Shown piece after piece: positions 13,901 through 26,520 of a stretch of DNA of 64,000 nucleotides. Position 1 is the first letter of the stretch. Every line of letters begins with the position of its first letter. Under the pieces are notes generated by a model. It was not told where the DNA came from and searched no databases. It saw only the letters and a list, made by a program, of their open reading frames with translations. Position numbers and translations under genes: made by a program. Source of the stretch: Vanilla planifolia (Eukaryota > Streptophyta > Magnoliopsida > Asparagales > Orchidaceae); the NCBI GenBank assembly GCA_023846275.1, contig CM043872.1:29316670-29380669 (forward strand), written 5' to 3'.

Positions 13901-13905
13901 TCTAA
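10901..13905 (+). CDS. Plasma-membrane H+-ATPase (P-type, AHA/OSA family)
   Basis: Proton pump of the plasma membrane: it couples ATP hydrolysis to H+ export and so drives secondary transport. Coding exons are 10901-13111, 13188-13726 and 13809-13905, giving 948 residues, the same length as Arabidopsis AHA2. Visible landmarks are LTGES in the actuator domain, [13 protein letters not shown] with the phosphorylated Asp329, [29 protein letters not shown] and [11 protein letters not shown] with Asp683 (AHA2 Asp684, the proton site). The C-terminal autoinhibitory region ends in HYTV, with Thr947 as the 14-3-3 docking residue. No key residue is missing and about ten membrane helices are expected. 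The first exon holds 737 codons without interruption, whereas the well-known Arabidopsis paralogues have many introns. The last intron is GC-AG (separate entry). The start at 10901 gives the family N-terminus [15 protein letters not shown]. Confidence 0.96.
13727..13808 (+). other. GC-AG intron of the H+-ATPase gene
   Basis: The donor reads AG|GCAAGT and the acceptor CCTACAG|GC. Only this pair restores the family sequence [15 protein letters not shown]. Using the nearby GT (13731-13732) instead gives an immediate TAG after GCT. The donor matches the GC-AG consensus, where the rest of the site pairs strongly with U1. The intron is 82 nt. Confidence 0.88.
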
Positions 13906-16474
13906 TTGAAGGAAGACGGAGATCTGGGATTTAGATTTGGCGATCCTTTTTTTATTTCTTTTTTGGATTGTGCGCGGGCGCGGGAGAGGCAAAAGTTGCA
14001 GAGCAAGGAGAAGGCGGCAGGTTTGGTAAACAAGAAATTAGAACGAAAAACGAAATAAATAAAAATATTTTTAAAAGAATCCGAAATTCCAATGCGCACG
14101 GCTATTGTGATGATTTATTATTATATATTTCTTATGAATCGCCTTGCTCATCTTGTATTGTTGTTTATTTATTTATTTTGTTTTTATGTAAATTGTGTAT
14201 GTTTGGTTCCATTTGCTACTTGCCAACAAATAAATAGAATTTATTTTTTAGAACTTTTTCAATATTGTACTCTGAAGATTTGTATACTTTGAGTTTTTTT
14301 TTATTTTTTTCTCATTTTAAAAATATAATAAACGTATTATATTATAGCAGCATTTTTTATTTACATAAACTTAATTAACCTATTTTGTTTTGTTTTACTT
14401 ATAATTTATATAACAAATCAATTATGAAAAATCATTTCAATGAAGGAGATTAAATTATAGAAGCATATAAAAAGACACATTTCAAGAGAATGGATTGTTA
14501 TAATCGTTGACTTTTTTTTAATTTATAGTACTAAGCTAAATATATTATATTATATATCACAATAAAAATATTATGAATAATAATATTTTTTTATTTTGAT
14601 GGTAACAAATTTATTAACAAATTTAAAATTATTTATAAAAAAATATATATTTAAAAAACTATTTTAACATAAATTATTACTACTATATTAAAAAAATAGA
14701 ATTAAACAAGTATAATATACATATAAACAATTACATATGATATGAATAATATATCATAAAATATAAGTATTTAACATAAATCATAAACATCCCACATGAA
14801 CCAACCAACATCAATATCGTGTATCACCACAACACGAATCATTAGAAGCATAACATAACATTAACGAACAAACCAACTTAAGTTGTAATATGAATCATTA
14901 TAAGAAATTAACATCAATTATCATAAACATAATAAAACAAATAAGCACAAAAAATGTGAATAATCATCTACCATGACTATTCCAAATTGTATATAATTGT
15001 TAACTTAGATGTTTAATAAGTACAAAACAATTCATATAAAAGCATTCTAAATCCTAATAGTTATTTCAATATTAACAAATTTAAAAAAGACTATCATCTC
15101 AAATCTCAACTAATCATTCTCACCAACTCTCCTTATCAATGAAGATCTATGACTTACTAACCACCAAATTTTGAAAAATAATAACTTCAAACAAATTTCA
15201 TCGAAAAAAAATTATGAACATTATTTGAATTGTATGCTTGAATATCGATTTTAACAAACATAAACAAGGCCTCTACGTATTAACCATCAAATGATTGCAA
15301 ACTCATCCAAGTTAACAACATGTTATAAATCTCTCAAAACATAAGAAACATATGATTTGAATTCCTAATATTTTTTATAAGTCCTTAACATAAGTTTCCC
15401 TTATTTCTTGTTTCATCACAGAAGTATTCCCCAGTAAATCCCAATTCCTCAATGAAAACTTATGTTTGAAAGAGTTGAAAATAAAAACCATGCATTTATG
15501 GATTGATGTTGCACTGGAAAATGACAATTTACACCACGAGATACTCCAGCTGAAGTTGCTTCTTCTGTTGTCCACAAGAAATAAGTAAATGCTCTTAATT
15601 CATCGAAGACTTATCTTTTATCAAACCGTACCCCAGTTAAACATTATCTTTGGTAATAAAATATTTCTTATTTCAATTTCAAAATCATTAAAAAAATTAA
15701 TAAAACTAATTTTAAAACATTTTTTCGAAAACTTTTTGCTAAAACTTTTTTCAACGGCCATTATTGTCATTAAAGAAAACCCAAAACAGATAGGAACGAT
15801 ATACCAAACGAGTAACCAAAGGCAAAGCTTGGACTTGTAACCTTTGCCGGCTATAACTATTATTAAGTTGCTTCAGGAATCAGGATATTCAACAAGACAT
15901 CATTATCAATTTAAGAGAGACATGCAAGCAAACTTGCAAGCAAAACGATGAACACGTTTAGTAAAAAAACAAAATTGATTTATATATTTTTGTATTTTTT
16001 TTAGAGTAGATAATAAACGCAGGATGTGGAAGAATGATTGAACTCAATATCTGGACAGCAATTTTTTAAAGATATTTATCAACTTAGTTTATGTATGGTG
16101 AACTGAAAGTACAAGAAATAGCCTGTAATAGGATACAGGGGAGAATTGAATTCTGTCATTTTTCATTTTCAATTTAAATTAAAAAAAAAAAAACTCTTTA
16201 AAGGAATTTACTTTTCAATGGGAACTACACTAAATGACCCCAAAGTAGCTTAAACACTTTTATTACTAATGTGTTTCCTTGTCCATTAAAACACGTGTTT
16301 CACATGTATAAACCAGCTTAACTGGACCTGGCTGAGTTTGGTTAGCCATCAGTATGAGACATGAACAAATTAAACTGGGGTCTTCATTAAAAATTTCATC
16401 TAAAATACAGACCATTCATTCAAATCAATCCATCATTTGGCTATAAGTAACAAACACACCTTAGCCTGCTTTCT
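13906..16474. other. H+-ATPase 3' flank and AT-rich intergenic DNA
   Basis: The first 300-400 bp is probably 3' untranslated sequence; it has AATAAA-type signals near 14054. The rest is very AT-rich and holds no recognisable gene. Short open frames at 15375-15575 and 15589-15840 have no family features. Confidence 0.5.
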
Positions 16475-18254
16475 ATGAGCAGAGGAGAATCCATGGCGGC
16501 TTCTGCCTTCATGTCAATGGCATATCTCAACCAAAGCAATTCTTTCATCGATGAGCATCACTGGCTCTCGCTGATCCGCGGCGCTTTGGAGGAAGATGAA
16601 GCTGAACATGAAGGCACGAAGGTTAAGGTGAAGGTGTCCATATTTTTCGTCCCTAAGAACATGGTCAGCACCAAGCCGGAGGCATACATGCCTCAGCTGT
16701 TCGCCTTCGGCCCCTACCACCACTGGGCTCCCCATCTCTACGACATGGAGCGGTACAAGATTTCCGCCACCCGCAAGATCCAAAGCAGCCTTCATCCTCT
16801 CAAGCTTCCTGAGCTCATCAATTGCTTCATGAAGAACGAGCACAGGATCCGTTCCTACTATCACAAGTATGTTTTGCAGTTACTCATATGATTCATAGTA
16901 GATTAGTAACTATATGGCAGCATAATTCAGGCACTTGGATTTCGAGGGAGAGACTCTTGCTTGGATGATGGCAATCGATGCGTCATTCCTGCTTGATTTT
17001 CTCAGAAATTTCACACCTGAAGCAGAGGGCTTGTGGAAACGGAGCTCATCCCAACAGACGTGGGATGCTTCGAGGATGAAGATGGCGTACAACATGGTTA
17101 CTCGAGATGTGATGATGCTGGAGAATCAGATACCTCTCTTCTTACTGAGAAAGATCATGCAGAGATGCCAAAAGGACTGTTCGAATGTTGACGATAAAGA
17201 GCTTTCTGAGATGCTGATGGGCTTTGTGAAGGAGGTCATCCCCATCAAATCAGCTTCAAATGTTACACTTACTGATGTCAAGCAATATGCCCACCTGTTG
17301 CACCTCCTTTACTCCGTGATTGTTCCCAGGGAAATCGAAGATGGGTTTGGAAATATGCAAGAATCGGAATGTCGCATCGACATGAAAGACAGCGAGGAAG
17401 ACCCAACACATCCTGGTGTCATAAAGAGTTTCTTCGATTCAGCATGGAGCTATGCTTCCAATGTTAATGGAGGAGCCACCATCCGAACAATTAAAAGGTT
17501 CGTCATCATAGGACCAATCAAGCTCATTGTTAATGCCCCATGGAAGATCATCACTGGCCTCCCAGGAATCTCGATGCTGAAACGGCCCATCGAATCCTTA
17601 ATTAGTCGAGGATTTGCAAAAAAGGATGAAACATCCACAGATGAATCCAAATCAGGATCCAAACCACCTTTGCTAGAAGAGATAACCATCCCATCGGTGG
17701 AGGAGCTAACAGGAGCTGGGGTGAGGTTCTTGCCTTCAATGGGAGGCCTCACAACCATGAGGTTTGAAGTGCTGGGAAAGCAAGCCACCATGTACCTCCC
17801 CAACGTTACCTTAGACGTGAACACAGAGGTGGTCCTGAGGAACCTGGTGGCATACGAATCATTGGCAGAATCGAGGTCCATGGTCTTCACCAGGTACACT
17901 GAGCTTATGAATGGCATCATAGATACGGAAGAAGATGTGAAGCTGCTGAGGAAGTATGGCATCATTCGGAACCATATGAAGAGCGACAAAGAGGTTGCAG
18001 ATCTTTGGAATGGGATGAGCCGATCGGTTATGCTCTCCAAAGTGCCATTCATAGACAAAGTGTTGGAAGATGTGAACAGATATTATAACAGTCAATGCAA
18101 AGTGAAGGCGAAGAAGTTCATCAAGAAATATGTTTTTGGGTCTTGGCAGATCCTTACGTTCCTGGCTGCCCTTCTTCTTTTGCTGCTCACCTGCGTCCAG
18201 GCTTTCTGCAATGTCTACAGCTGTGGGCAACGATGGTTCAATCTCACTGACTGA
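16475..18254 (+). CDS. DUF247 (UPF0481) membrane protein
   Basis: Two exons, 16475-16866 and 16931-18254, joined by a 64-nt GT-AG intron that restores a Lys codon before HLDFEGETLAW; 571 residues in total. DUF247 landmarks in order: an N-terminal block with ...PEAYMPQLFAFGPYHHW (the usual P-x-x-x-S/P-x-GPYHH motif), WMMAIDASFLLDFL, MVTRDVMMLENQIPLFLL, and a C-terminal block with LTGAGVRF, LPNVTLDVNTE, LRNLVAYE and a strongly hydrophobic segment (about residues 535-560) followed by a short tail. The family is large and plant-specific, mostly predicted to be plasma-membrane anchored by the C-terminal helix. Two members are candidate S- and Z-locus determinants of self-incompatibility in grasses; nothing here links this copy to that role. 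A second in-frame ATG at 16493 could also be the start. Confidence 0.93.
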
Positions 18255-18675
18255 GGACCTTCTTCTGTGGTATAATCCATAACATAAGATCAGCAATTTC
18301 CTGAGAACATCCTCTCATATTTCATCTGTGCAGCTGCAGTTGCTTTACAATTTAAGAGAGAACCAAACAAAATTATGTACATTATTGGCAGCTTGTTTGG
18401 CTATATTTTCTCTCTTTTAGCTGTAGCAACTCGGTGCTGACGAATGTTTTTAAGATTCATATAACTGTTTGTTGATTGCTAATGATGTTTAAGTTGTATT
18501 TAATGTGATTTGAAATTTGTCATATAGAGCTCAACTTTCAACTATTTCTTTAAATTCACTCCATGAAAGCTTCCAACTAATGTAAGCATTTGAAGAGCAC
18601 TCTAATGCATTGCAAAAGTTTTTGAAATAGTTTAAAGATATTTTAATTACCTATAATGATTTATTGTTTTAGGAG

Positions 18676-18950
18676 TTTGTCCTCACGAAGAGTCACATAC
18701 ATTTGGAGGAGAAGAACGGCCGGGAAGCGAGAACAATGTGTGTAATGTAGTAAAGCAAAATGGGAGAAATTGCTTTAACCAAGATTTAGAGAGAGGAGAA
18801 AAAGAGTAGGTGTTGCCAAGGAAGAGTCTGCTAGATTCAAGCAGCAAGAAGGTGACGAGTTGTCCTCATGAAGAATCACGATCGTTTGGAGAAGAAGAAA
18901 GGTCAAGAAGCAAGAACAATTTGTGTGAGGTTATAAAAGAAAATGAGTAG
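18676..18950. repeat. Two ~91-bp direct repeats 183 bp apart
   Basis: Units at about 18676-18766 and 18859-18950 share TTGTCCTCA(C/T)GAAGA, the CATTTGGAG/CGTTTGGAG block, AAGCAAGAACAAT-like and GTGTGT-like blocks. No protein is evident. This lies 0.4 kb beyond the DUF247 stop. Confidence 0.65.
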
Positions 18951-20988
18951 TCTGCTACGGGATTTTTAGCAAAAATTGATCGAGATCTAGGAAAAACCAT
19001 GCAAAAGATTCTAGAATTTGAGAAAAATTATCCTGTGATTACAATGCAACTGGGAAGATGCAAATGTTTCAATTCGACATTCATTTCATGGCATGACCAT
19101 TACTCGAAAATTTTAAGATAGGCAAGCTTATATCTATATGCATGTGCTTTAAATGATGTTGTTGGAAGCTTAATAACCCTATTAAAAAAGAATTGATATA
19201 ATTAGCTTGAAGTTAAATGATTTTATGTTGTGTGATGTATTGCAAATACTTAGTTTGACATGAGATTTGTTTATATATGAGAGCATGTTATTATTATAAT
19301 TTTTGTAATGTTAACTCATAGCATATTATAAAATAATGTAGTTTGTGATAATAATTAAAAGAAAAATAAAAAGATAAATATGTGGAACGAGAGAATGAAT
19401 GATAAAAAATGATAACAAGGGTTGACATAATGAATGAAAAATTCAAAATGTTAAAAGTTAAATAATGATCTAAATTGATGATTATCATTATGGATATTCT
19501 CAAGATAAGTCATTTATAAGGATTGTTTACTTAGAATGATGTGTTTCAACAAGATCAATCTATCATGAAAAATGCTTTACTCTAACCTGCTTTTTAATAT
19601 GAAATGAATAGAAAAAAATTTAAAAAATTTTACTTAGAAATTTATATTTCATTTACATTATGGATTTATATGTTATTTCATATTATATTTGAAATTGGTT
19701 CAGCATAAGACATGAACCAAAGTTGCATTATTTTACACATAAACACATTATCGATGACAAGAGCTACTCTTAGCATCAAAATCTGGACAAGATCAGCTTG
19801 AGAGAACAAAGAGATCCTTTCCCAATATAGTGTTCCCATGATTTTCTTTAATCTAGAATTTTATTTTTGCAATTTGAGTTTCTGATCTCTCTATTTTGAA
19901 GAGAATTCTTATTACTAAACTTTAATAAAACCTTCAACTCATCATAAGATTTATTAGAGGGGAAAATACCAAAGGATTTCAAAGGTAGGCTTAGAGAATA
20001 ATGAAACCCAATGAGAAAGAAATAAAAAAAAAAGAGAAAGAGAAAAAGAAGAGAAAGAAATTGGAAAAAAGAAATTAGTATTTGACAAGAAAGTGAAGTT
20101 GACCAAATTGAAATCTTTACCAACAAATTGATTTCTTGAATTATTGAAAACAACAACTTTCACATATTAAATGTGTTATTTGGGGAGAAGGCATTAACAT
20201 CCTCAAATTCTTAAGATAAAAAATATATTAACATTTATGAAATATTAATTGAACATGCAAATTGTCCCATAAAATATGTTAAATTAATTAAAATATAAAA
20301 TATTTAAAATATAAATTTAAATATATTATCAAATTGATTTCATCGAAATAGTGTAATGATTCTTACTTTCTCAATTGTATTTTGAAATTATTGTGTGTTT
20401 TTAAGTGAAAATGATAATCATGTAATTTAATAGATTAAAAACAAATTATTTATTATTATGTAAGTGGGTAAATCCTTTGTTATTTACTAAAAAAATTAAC
20501 ATAATAAATTAATGAATAAGATTTAACTATGTAGATGTAATTTTTCTTATTTTTTTTTCATGAAAATTGGTTGAATCCATGAATCATATTTTACTTTAAA
20601 AAACAAAAACATAACTAAACAAGCTCTTAATGCAACTTTTCAAAAGAAAATGAGGAATTGCTCACTAAATCAAGGTTAAATAAATAAAGACTTTTAGCTA
20701 AATTAAAGAAAATTTAGCGAGGAGGAAAAATTATTTAGCCATACAAATTACGACTGCTACAGCTAAAAACAAAGGTACAAATTAGAAGACAAAATTGTAT
20801 GGCTTATTTAATTAATATAATATTTTCTAATTAAATTTATTACTCTCTTACTTTCACCCTTTTTTATTAATTTTTTTTTTTTTCTTTCTTTCTTTTTTTT
20901 ATCTGAGATTTTTTACATTGTCCTGTAAACATGACTATGGATGTTTAATAGATAGAGTAATCAACCAATAAGAAATACATATTAATGT
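18951..20988. other. Intergenic DNA between convergent DUF247 and sugar-carrier genes
   Basis: AT-rich with no gene recognised. It contains homopurine and homopyrimidine runs (for example about 20020-20080 and 20870-20900) and must hold the 3' ends of both convergent transcripts. Confidence 0.5.
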
Positions 20989-23900
20989 CTATACGACAGC
21001 TGGATAAGAAGAGCCCACAACATCTTCCAGGTTGTCCTTTCTTCCATTCTCGGCATTCCGTCGATCGAGTGGCGGGAGAAGTTTCTTCCAAAACCAGTGC
21101 TTTCGCCAGAGGAGGACCATCTCCTCGATGGGGATCCCCTTCGTCTCTGGGAGGAAAAAGAAGACGAAGACCGTCATGATGGTGATCCAGCCAGCAAAGA
21201 AGAGGAAGATGCCGAACTTGAAGGAGCAGAGAAGGGATAGGAAGGACTGCGCTATGGCGAAGGTGAAAAAGAAATTGACGGCGACGGTTATGCTCTGCCC
21301 CGCCGACCGCGTCTCCAGAGGGAAGATCTCGCTTGGGACCGTCCAACCCAGAGGACCCCACGACCACCCGAACGCCGCCACGAAGAGACAGATCACCACC
21401 ACCACCGTCACCGAGAAGTCCTTCGATAACTGCTTGTCGTCGCCGAACTTCAACCCCAGGATAATCGCTACGATCACCTGCAGAAAAATCATTTTTATTT
21501 GGTTTAATTAATTGTAAATTCTGTTATTTGTCTGCGTTGTATCGATAGGATTACCTGACAAATGATCATCTGGAAGCCGCCGGCGATTAGCAGAACACGG
21601 CGGCCAAGGCGATCAACGGTGGCAATGGAGACAAGCGTGGACAAGGCAAGAACAGCGCCGGTCACCACCGACGAATAGAGCGATGCATTTCCCCCGAAAC
21701 CCATGCTCTGAAACAGCACAGGTGCGTAGAACAGCACGGAGTTGATCCCCGTAAGGATCTGAAACGCCGGCATGCACACCGCCATCACCAGCTGCGGCCT
21801 ATTCCTCCTCTCCAGTATGTTCCTAAAGGGCTGCTCGATGGTGATGGCGAGCTTGCTCGCCTCCACCATGTCCTGAAACTCTGCATCAACGCTCTCCGTT
21901 CCCCGTATTCGCTCAAGCACCGCACGGGCACGCTCGGAAAACCCACGCTCGATTAGTGAATTGGGGGTCTCCGGAAGTAGAAGGCCGCCCGCTGTCATGA
22001 TAAGCGCCGGAATCCCGGCCAGGCCGAGGGAGAGCCGCCATCCCCATGGATGGATCTTCTCGGTTCCGTAGTTGATCATGTTTGCCGAGAAAATGCCCAG
22101 CGTAGTGGCAAGCTGGAACATCATGTTGAGCCCTCCCCGGAGATAAGCCGGCGCCATTTCCGACAGGTAGAGCGGTACCGCCTGTAAATTTGCCACCTTT
22201 AGACACAGAACATGTTCAAAAAGTGACCGACGATGGAATAGTGGTTACCTGGTTGCCAAAGCCGATTCCCATTCCAAGGATGATGCGGCCGAGGAGGAGC
22301 ATGGGCAGGTTTTGGGCTGAGGCGTTAAGTGTGGCACCGGCGATGAAACAGAGTCCACCGCAAAGAATGCTGGCTCGGCGACCACGGCGGCGAGTTACCG
22401 GGGATGCAAGAAGCGACGAGACGAGGCCGGCCAGGTAAAGGGAGGAGGTGAATGCGGAGAGGCCTTGGTTGTCGTACTTGCAGTAGTTGTTCTTGGATTT
22501 GTTGTTCTTCTTTCTGTAAACCACAGGGAAGAACTTCTCCAGGAATGGGTCCATGGAAGTCACACCTCCTGCCAATATAGTTAAGCTAAGATTGCTGCTT
22601 TTTGCTTTTGGATAATGTTGATCATTTTAAAAAATAATTATATCAGAGAATAATAAAAATACAAAAATATCAGAATTTACTAAAATTAAGAACAATCATA
22701 TTGAAAGCAGCCTCTCTAGATTCACCAACTTTGTGATATGGTTAAAGATCATAACAACTTTTTAGTTATTTATATATAAGAATATATAGTTGTATGTTAT
22801 GTGTTTTGTCTAAGCACAACTATTGAATGATGAGACATACATGGGAACATTTGGAGGAGTTTATGATCAAGTTATATAGCAAAGTATATCCATATCTTGT
22901 AAATCAATTGGTCCTTATAAATAACTAGTCGTTGACAAATTCACTTTATTAAGAGGTTAGTACATTATTCTTTTTTTCTTGTTCAGGAGGTTAGTTAACT
23001 CAGAAAGACAAGAAAAAGAAAATATTAAATTATATTCCATTTTCCTTCATAAGGAATATCGACCAATTAAAATCTCGCGTTTTGAACCTACTCGTTAATG
23101 CGCACGACGTGGACAGAAAAAATGATGGGCGGTTTGAAATAGCGGACGAACCACTCCACTGTACCGAAAAAAAGAAATGAAAAGAAAAGAGGAAAGCGAT
23201 TAATGTAGAAAATTATTTGTTACAAAAGCTTAGAATAATAAAAATGTCAGAAAAAAAATGTTGAATAACTAATATTAGGCTCAGCCAATAAAAAAGAACA
23301 CGTTATGCTCAAGGTGATCTAATACGACACGAACCCGAGTTGATTCCAATACGTAAGCCATATGTAGTTTTGCTACTTCTTCAGGATGCGAATTGTGGGC
23401 GAATGCGTGTTACGAGGTCCAACCTATGTTAACCCGATTGGGACGGGTGAACTCCTTTATTATTTATCCCTTTGTCCCAAATCGGCGACCCAAAAACCGA
23501 ATTCTGGAGCTGGAGTTTGATCGCTATATGATTCGTGAGAACAAGGCATATACAACCAATTATTTGTTCGACCGCCTAAGATGGATGGTGATTTCGATTA
23601 ATTTATAAAAGAAGAAAAAAAATATATAACGAAGAAGCTAATGTTCGCAATTTGCATAATTACAATAGAAAGCGAAGGAGCAACTTGCTGAATTAGTAAT
23701 TACTGTTGAAAAATGGAGCAGAGAGAAGAAGGGAGAATTCAATTCTTAAATTCAAATTGAAGAAAATTTTCAATTAGATGAATCAGGAACGCGGGCATGG
23801 GGAAAGTCGAAAGGGGAAACCCTTTTACTGCGAAATCAAATGAAAGTGTATACGCCTATGAAGCGAAGATTAAACAGAAACGGAGGGAAAATGATGACAG

Positions 23901-24078
23901 TTAATTCTAAGTTTTTGTGCGTACCGGAGATGCCGATGTCATAGCCGAAGACGAATCCACCAACGGCGGCAACGACGCAGGCCATGATGACGAAGGGCGT
24001 AACCCTCCCTTTGTATTGCTGCGCTCTCTCCATCTCTACCCCGGACGGCGCCGCTTCCAAGACACCGCCTCCGGCCAT
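20989..24078 (-). CDS. STP-type monosaccharide/H+ symporter
   Basis: Plasma-membrane hexose importer of the major facilitator superfamily. Four exons on the minus strand: 24078-23925, 22568-22249, 22181-21555 and 21477-20989. Phases agree and the product is 529 residues. STP landmarks: [17 protein letters not shown] with Asp47, the proton-donor position in AtSTP10; a lid segment with NYCKYDNQ, whose Cys pairs in the family with the Cys seen in [89 protein letters not shown]. These sequence tags are those of STPs rather than sucrose, polyol or vacuolar carriers. Substrate range cannot be read from sequence. The 1,356-nt first intron is much longer than the other two. The coding region is GC-rich. 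Confidence 0.95.
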
Positions 24079-24190
24079 CTCGTCAGCGCTCTTTCCCCGA
24101 TGCTCTCGGTGCTTCCGCCTTTTTCGTGATTAGAATAAGCAGCGCAAAGACCGACTGCCTCACTTGGCTGCTTAGTTCACCCGTGGTTTA

Positions 24191-24235
24191 TTTTTATAAC
24201 ACGATATCGTTCAAGGCTCGAACCGGGCCCACGTG
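24191..24235 (-). promoter_or_regulatory. Sugar-carrier core promoter: TATA box and G-box
   Basis: On the minus strand a TATAAAAA (24198-24191) lies about 115 bp before the ATG at 24078, and a CACGTG palindrome (24230-24235) sits about 32 bp further upstream. The spacing fits a plant core promoter. The G-box suggests bZIP/bHLH control, which is inference only. Confidence 0.5.
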
Positions 24236-25542
24236 GATCGTACCGCGGTTTCCGCTTTGGATATACTATCAATTAAAAAAAATTACTTTAGAGAACAAAA
24301 ATTTTTCTACATAACAAAGAAGATATCGGCAATCGTTTCAGTGTTCAAACAATTTTTTTTTTCATAAATATTTCTACAGAATATTATTAAACAAAAAGTT
24401 TTTTCATAAATTCCATCGTAATTTTAATTATATATTTTTATGACAATTTTTGTTACAGCATATTATCAAGGAAAAGTCCGTACGATGACCCATCTTTTAT
24501 ATCAGTCTACTGACCGAACTTGTCTCATTCCAACCTAGGAGAGTTTTGTTTTAAAAAAAGATATCTAAATATTAAAAATCATAATATTTTTTTATAAAAA
24601 TTAAGATTTGTTAATAATCAATGTTAAATAATTCATCTTTATATTTCTAAAAAGTTGTTAATAAAATTTATATTTTGTTTAATAATTCAAAACTTTTAAC
24701 AGAACTAGCCATCAAATGTGGCTAGTTTTTAAAGCATTATTTTTTACAATTATATGCATTACAAAAAAATTTCTTGTTTATTGCATGCTCAACAAAAATT
24801 GGTCACCATTGAGATGTAAATATTTTTTTTATGAATTATGAAATTATACAAAAAATATTCGAAAGAGATATTCTCTTAATCCAAGAAAAAATAAAAAAAC
24901 TCAACTTGTGCTCCTCATAAGATCAACATTGTATTAGCCATCTTGTAAGCATTAAAGATTTCGACATAACAAATTGTAAATATCAATTTTATAAGACATT
25001 TAAAAAATTGATATTTACAATTGTAAGAGTTGAATAATAAAAATCTATCAACTATGTTTAATCATGATGTAAGGGTACATAACAACCCAAGTAGTTTGAA
25101 ACTATTTATTAAGAATAACTCAACATTAAATGTAGATTTTTTTTGACTAAGTTATTATACCAGATAAAAGGTATGAGCATAAATGCATTTTAAAATGATG
25201 AAAAAAAAAGAAAAAAAATCAAAATAATGGTTCATCTCATACAATATGGTATTAATAACAATTTGTACTCTTAACATTGTTGTCACAATTTAAAGTCATT
25301 AGCTAAGATAGACATCAAAGTGGAGTAATGAACAACAGAGTCAAACTAATTTGATAATCATATGAGTTATTGAAATATATTCAACCTCCAGAAAAAAATG
25401 AGCAGTAACATTTTGTTCTAAACATATAAGCAATGGAAATTGAAAAGTAACTATAGTTCCCTATAAGAGCTATGGCTCGAACTGTGGTACTATAGAATCG
25501 ATAATGTATCAATGTTGAAAATTGTTTTTTATCTATCACATT
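24236..25542. other. AT-rich intergenic DNA
   Basis: No coding, RNA or intact transposon feature is recognised. It may belong to the same decayed copia element whose RNase H relic lies at 26030-26520, but no pol motif can be read here. Confidence 0.4.
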
Positions 25543-25680
25543 CCTCAAAGTTATGCAATCTATAGTAAAGCGTATTTCTCAATCAACATCTTCAAAGCAA
25601 AGACGTGCAAACCTCAAAGTTATGCAATATATAATAAAGTATATTTTTCAATCAACATCTTCAAAACAAAGATGTGCAAA
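25543..25680 (+). repeat. 69-bp perfect-length tandem duplication
   Basis: Units 25543-25611 and 25612-25680 both begin CCTCAAAGTTATGCAAT and end GTGCAAA, differing by about eight substitutions with no indel. The unit is a multiple of three, so the open frame through it repeats as well, but the surrounding frame shows no family signal. Confidence 0.85.
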
Positions 25681-26029
25681 AAGCACATGTCAAACCTCAA
25701 TATCACAACACAACTTGGATTTTTGTAAATTTATTAATATGTAGTATGTTATAATTGAATGAAAAGGCATGTTATACATCATAAAATTGTCTTTAAGGAC
25801 CATGTTATAGTAAAATCTTCTAATTGTCAATATATTATCATAACTTTTTAGGAAAGAAAGGAAGCAAATAAAAAAAAAATAGCAATGCCTTAACGTGAAA
25901 TTTCTCTAATAGATGGATAAGGTTTTAATACTATCTAAAATAATGAAGCATAAAAAATAAACATAAGAAAGAAAAAACAAAAAATAATGAAAAAGAAACT
26001 TATTATTTCAAAGATAATACTTTGGTTTG

Positions 26030-26520
26030 TCAAAGATACAATAGATTATGACATTTGGTATAGATCAACATAAGACTCCAAATTAATCACTGTTATTAAT
26101 AATGATTGCATTGAATGTTTAAATAATAATAAAATATATTAGGGTATGTATTTCTACATAGAAATGGTAAAATGTTTTTAAAAATGCAAAATATAATGGG
26201 TTTATCATCAATTAAAGTTGAATACTTGATAAAAGCTCAAATAATCAAAGAAACAATATGGTTAAAAAGGATAATGGAAGATCTTGGTGAGAAAAAAAGT
26301 AAAGATTATAATGTGTTATGATAACAAATTAATAATTGTAATATATGATAATCTAATTCTATGTCAAGATCAAATATATTACTATAAAATATTTTTATAT
26401 CAATGAAGCACTTATGCACCACGAAGTATAAATAAAATTTAACATAACAAAACAATGATTAGTTGACATGTTTATCAAAGCATCATTAAAAAATGATGAG
26501 GAACAGAAAATAAATTGAGA
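26030..26520 (+). pseudogene. Ty1/copia RNase H relic
   Basis: Conceptual translation with stops and frameshifts shows pieces of the copia RNase H domain: GYVF near 26140, a serine-serine start to a VEYLIKAQIIKETIWLKRI block (about 26207-26270, the usual EAEYIAA...KEAIWLK), CYDNK near 26315 and a C-terminal ...MFIKASLK block near 26470 (usual ADMFTKAL). The reading frame is broken many times. LTRs cannot be placed. Confidence 0.7.

Noticed and set aside
13579-13905. 108-codon frame overlapping the end of the H+-ATPase gene
   Set aside because: Only its last part, after 13809, is the true reading frame. The rest is a shadow of exon 2 plus intron.
23393-23608. 71-codon plus-strand frame in the sugar-carrier intron
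   Set aside because: No recognised family, and it lies antisense within an intron bounded by clean splice sites.
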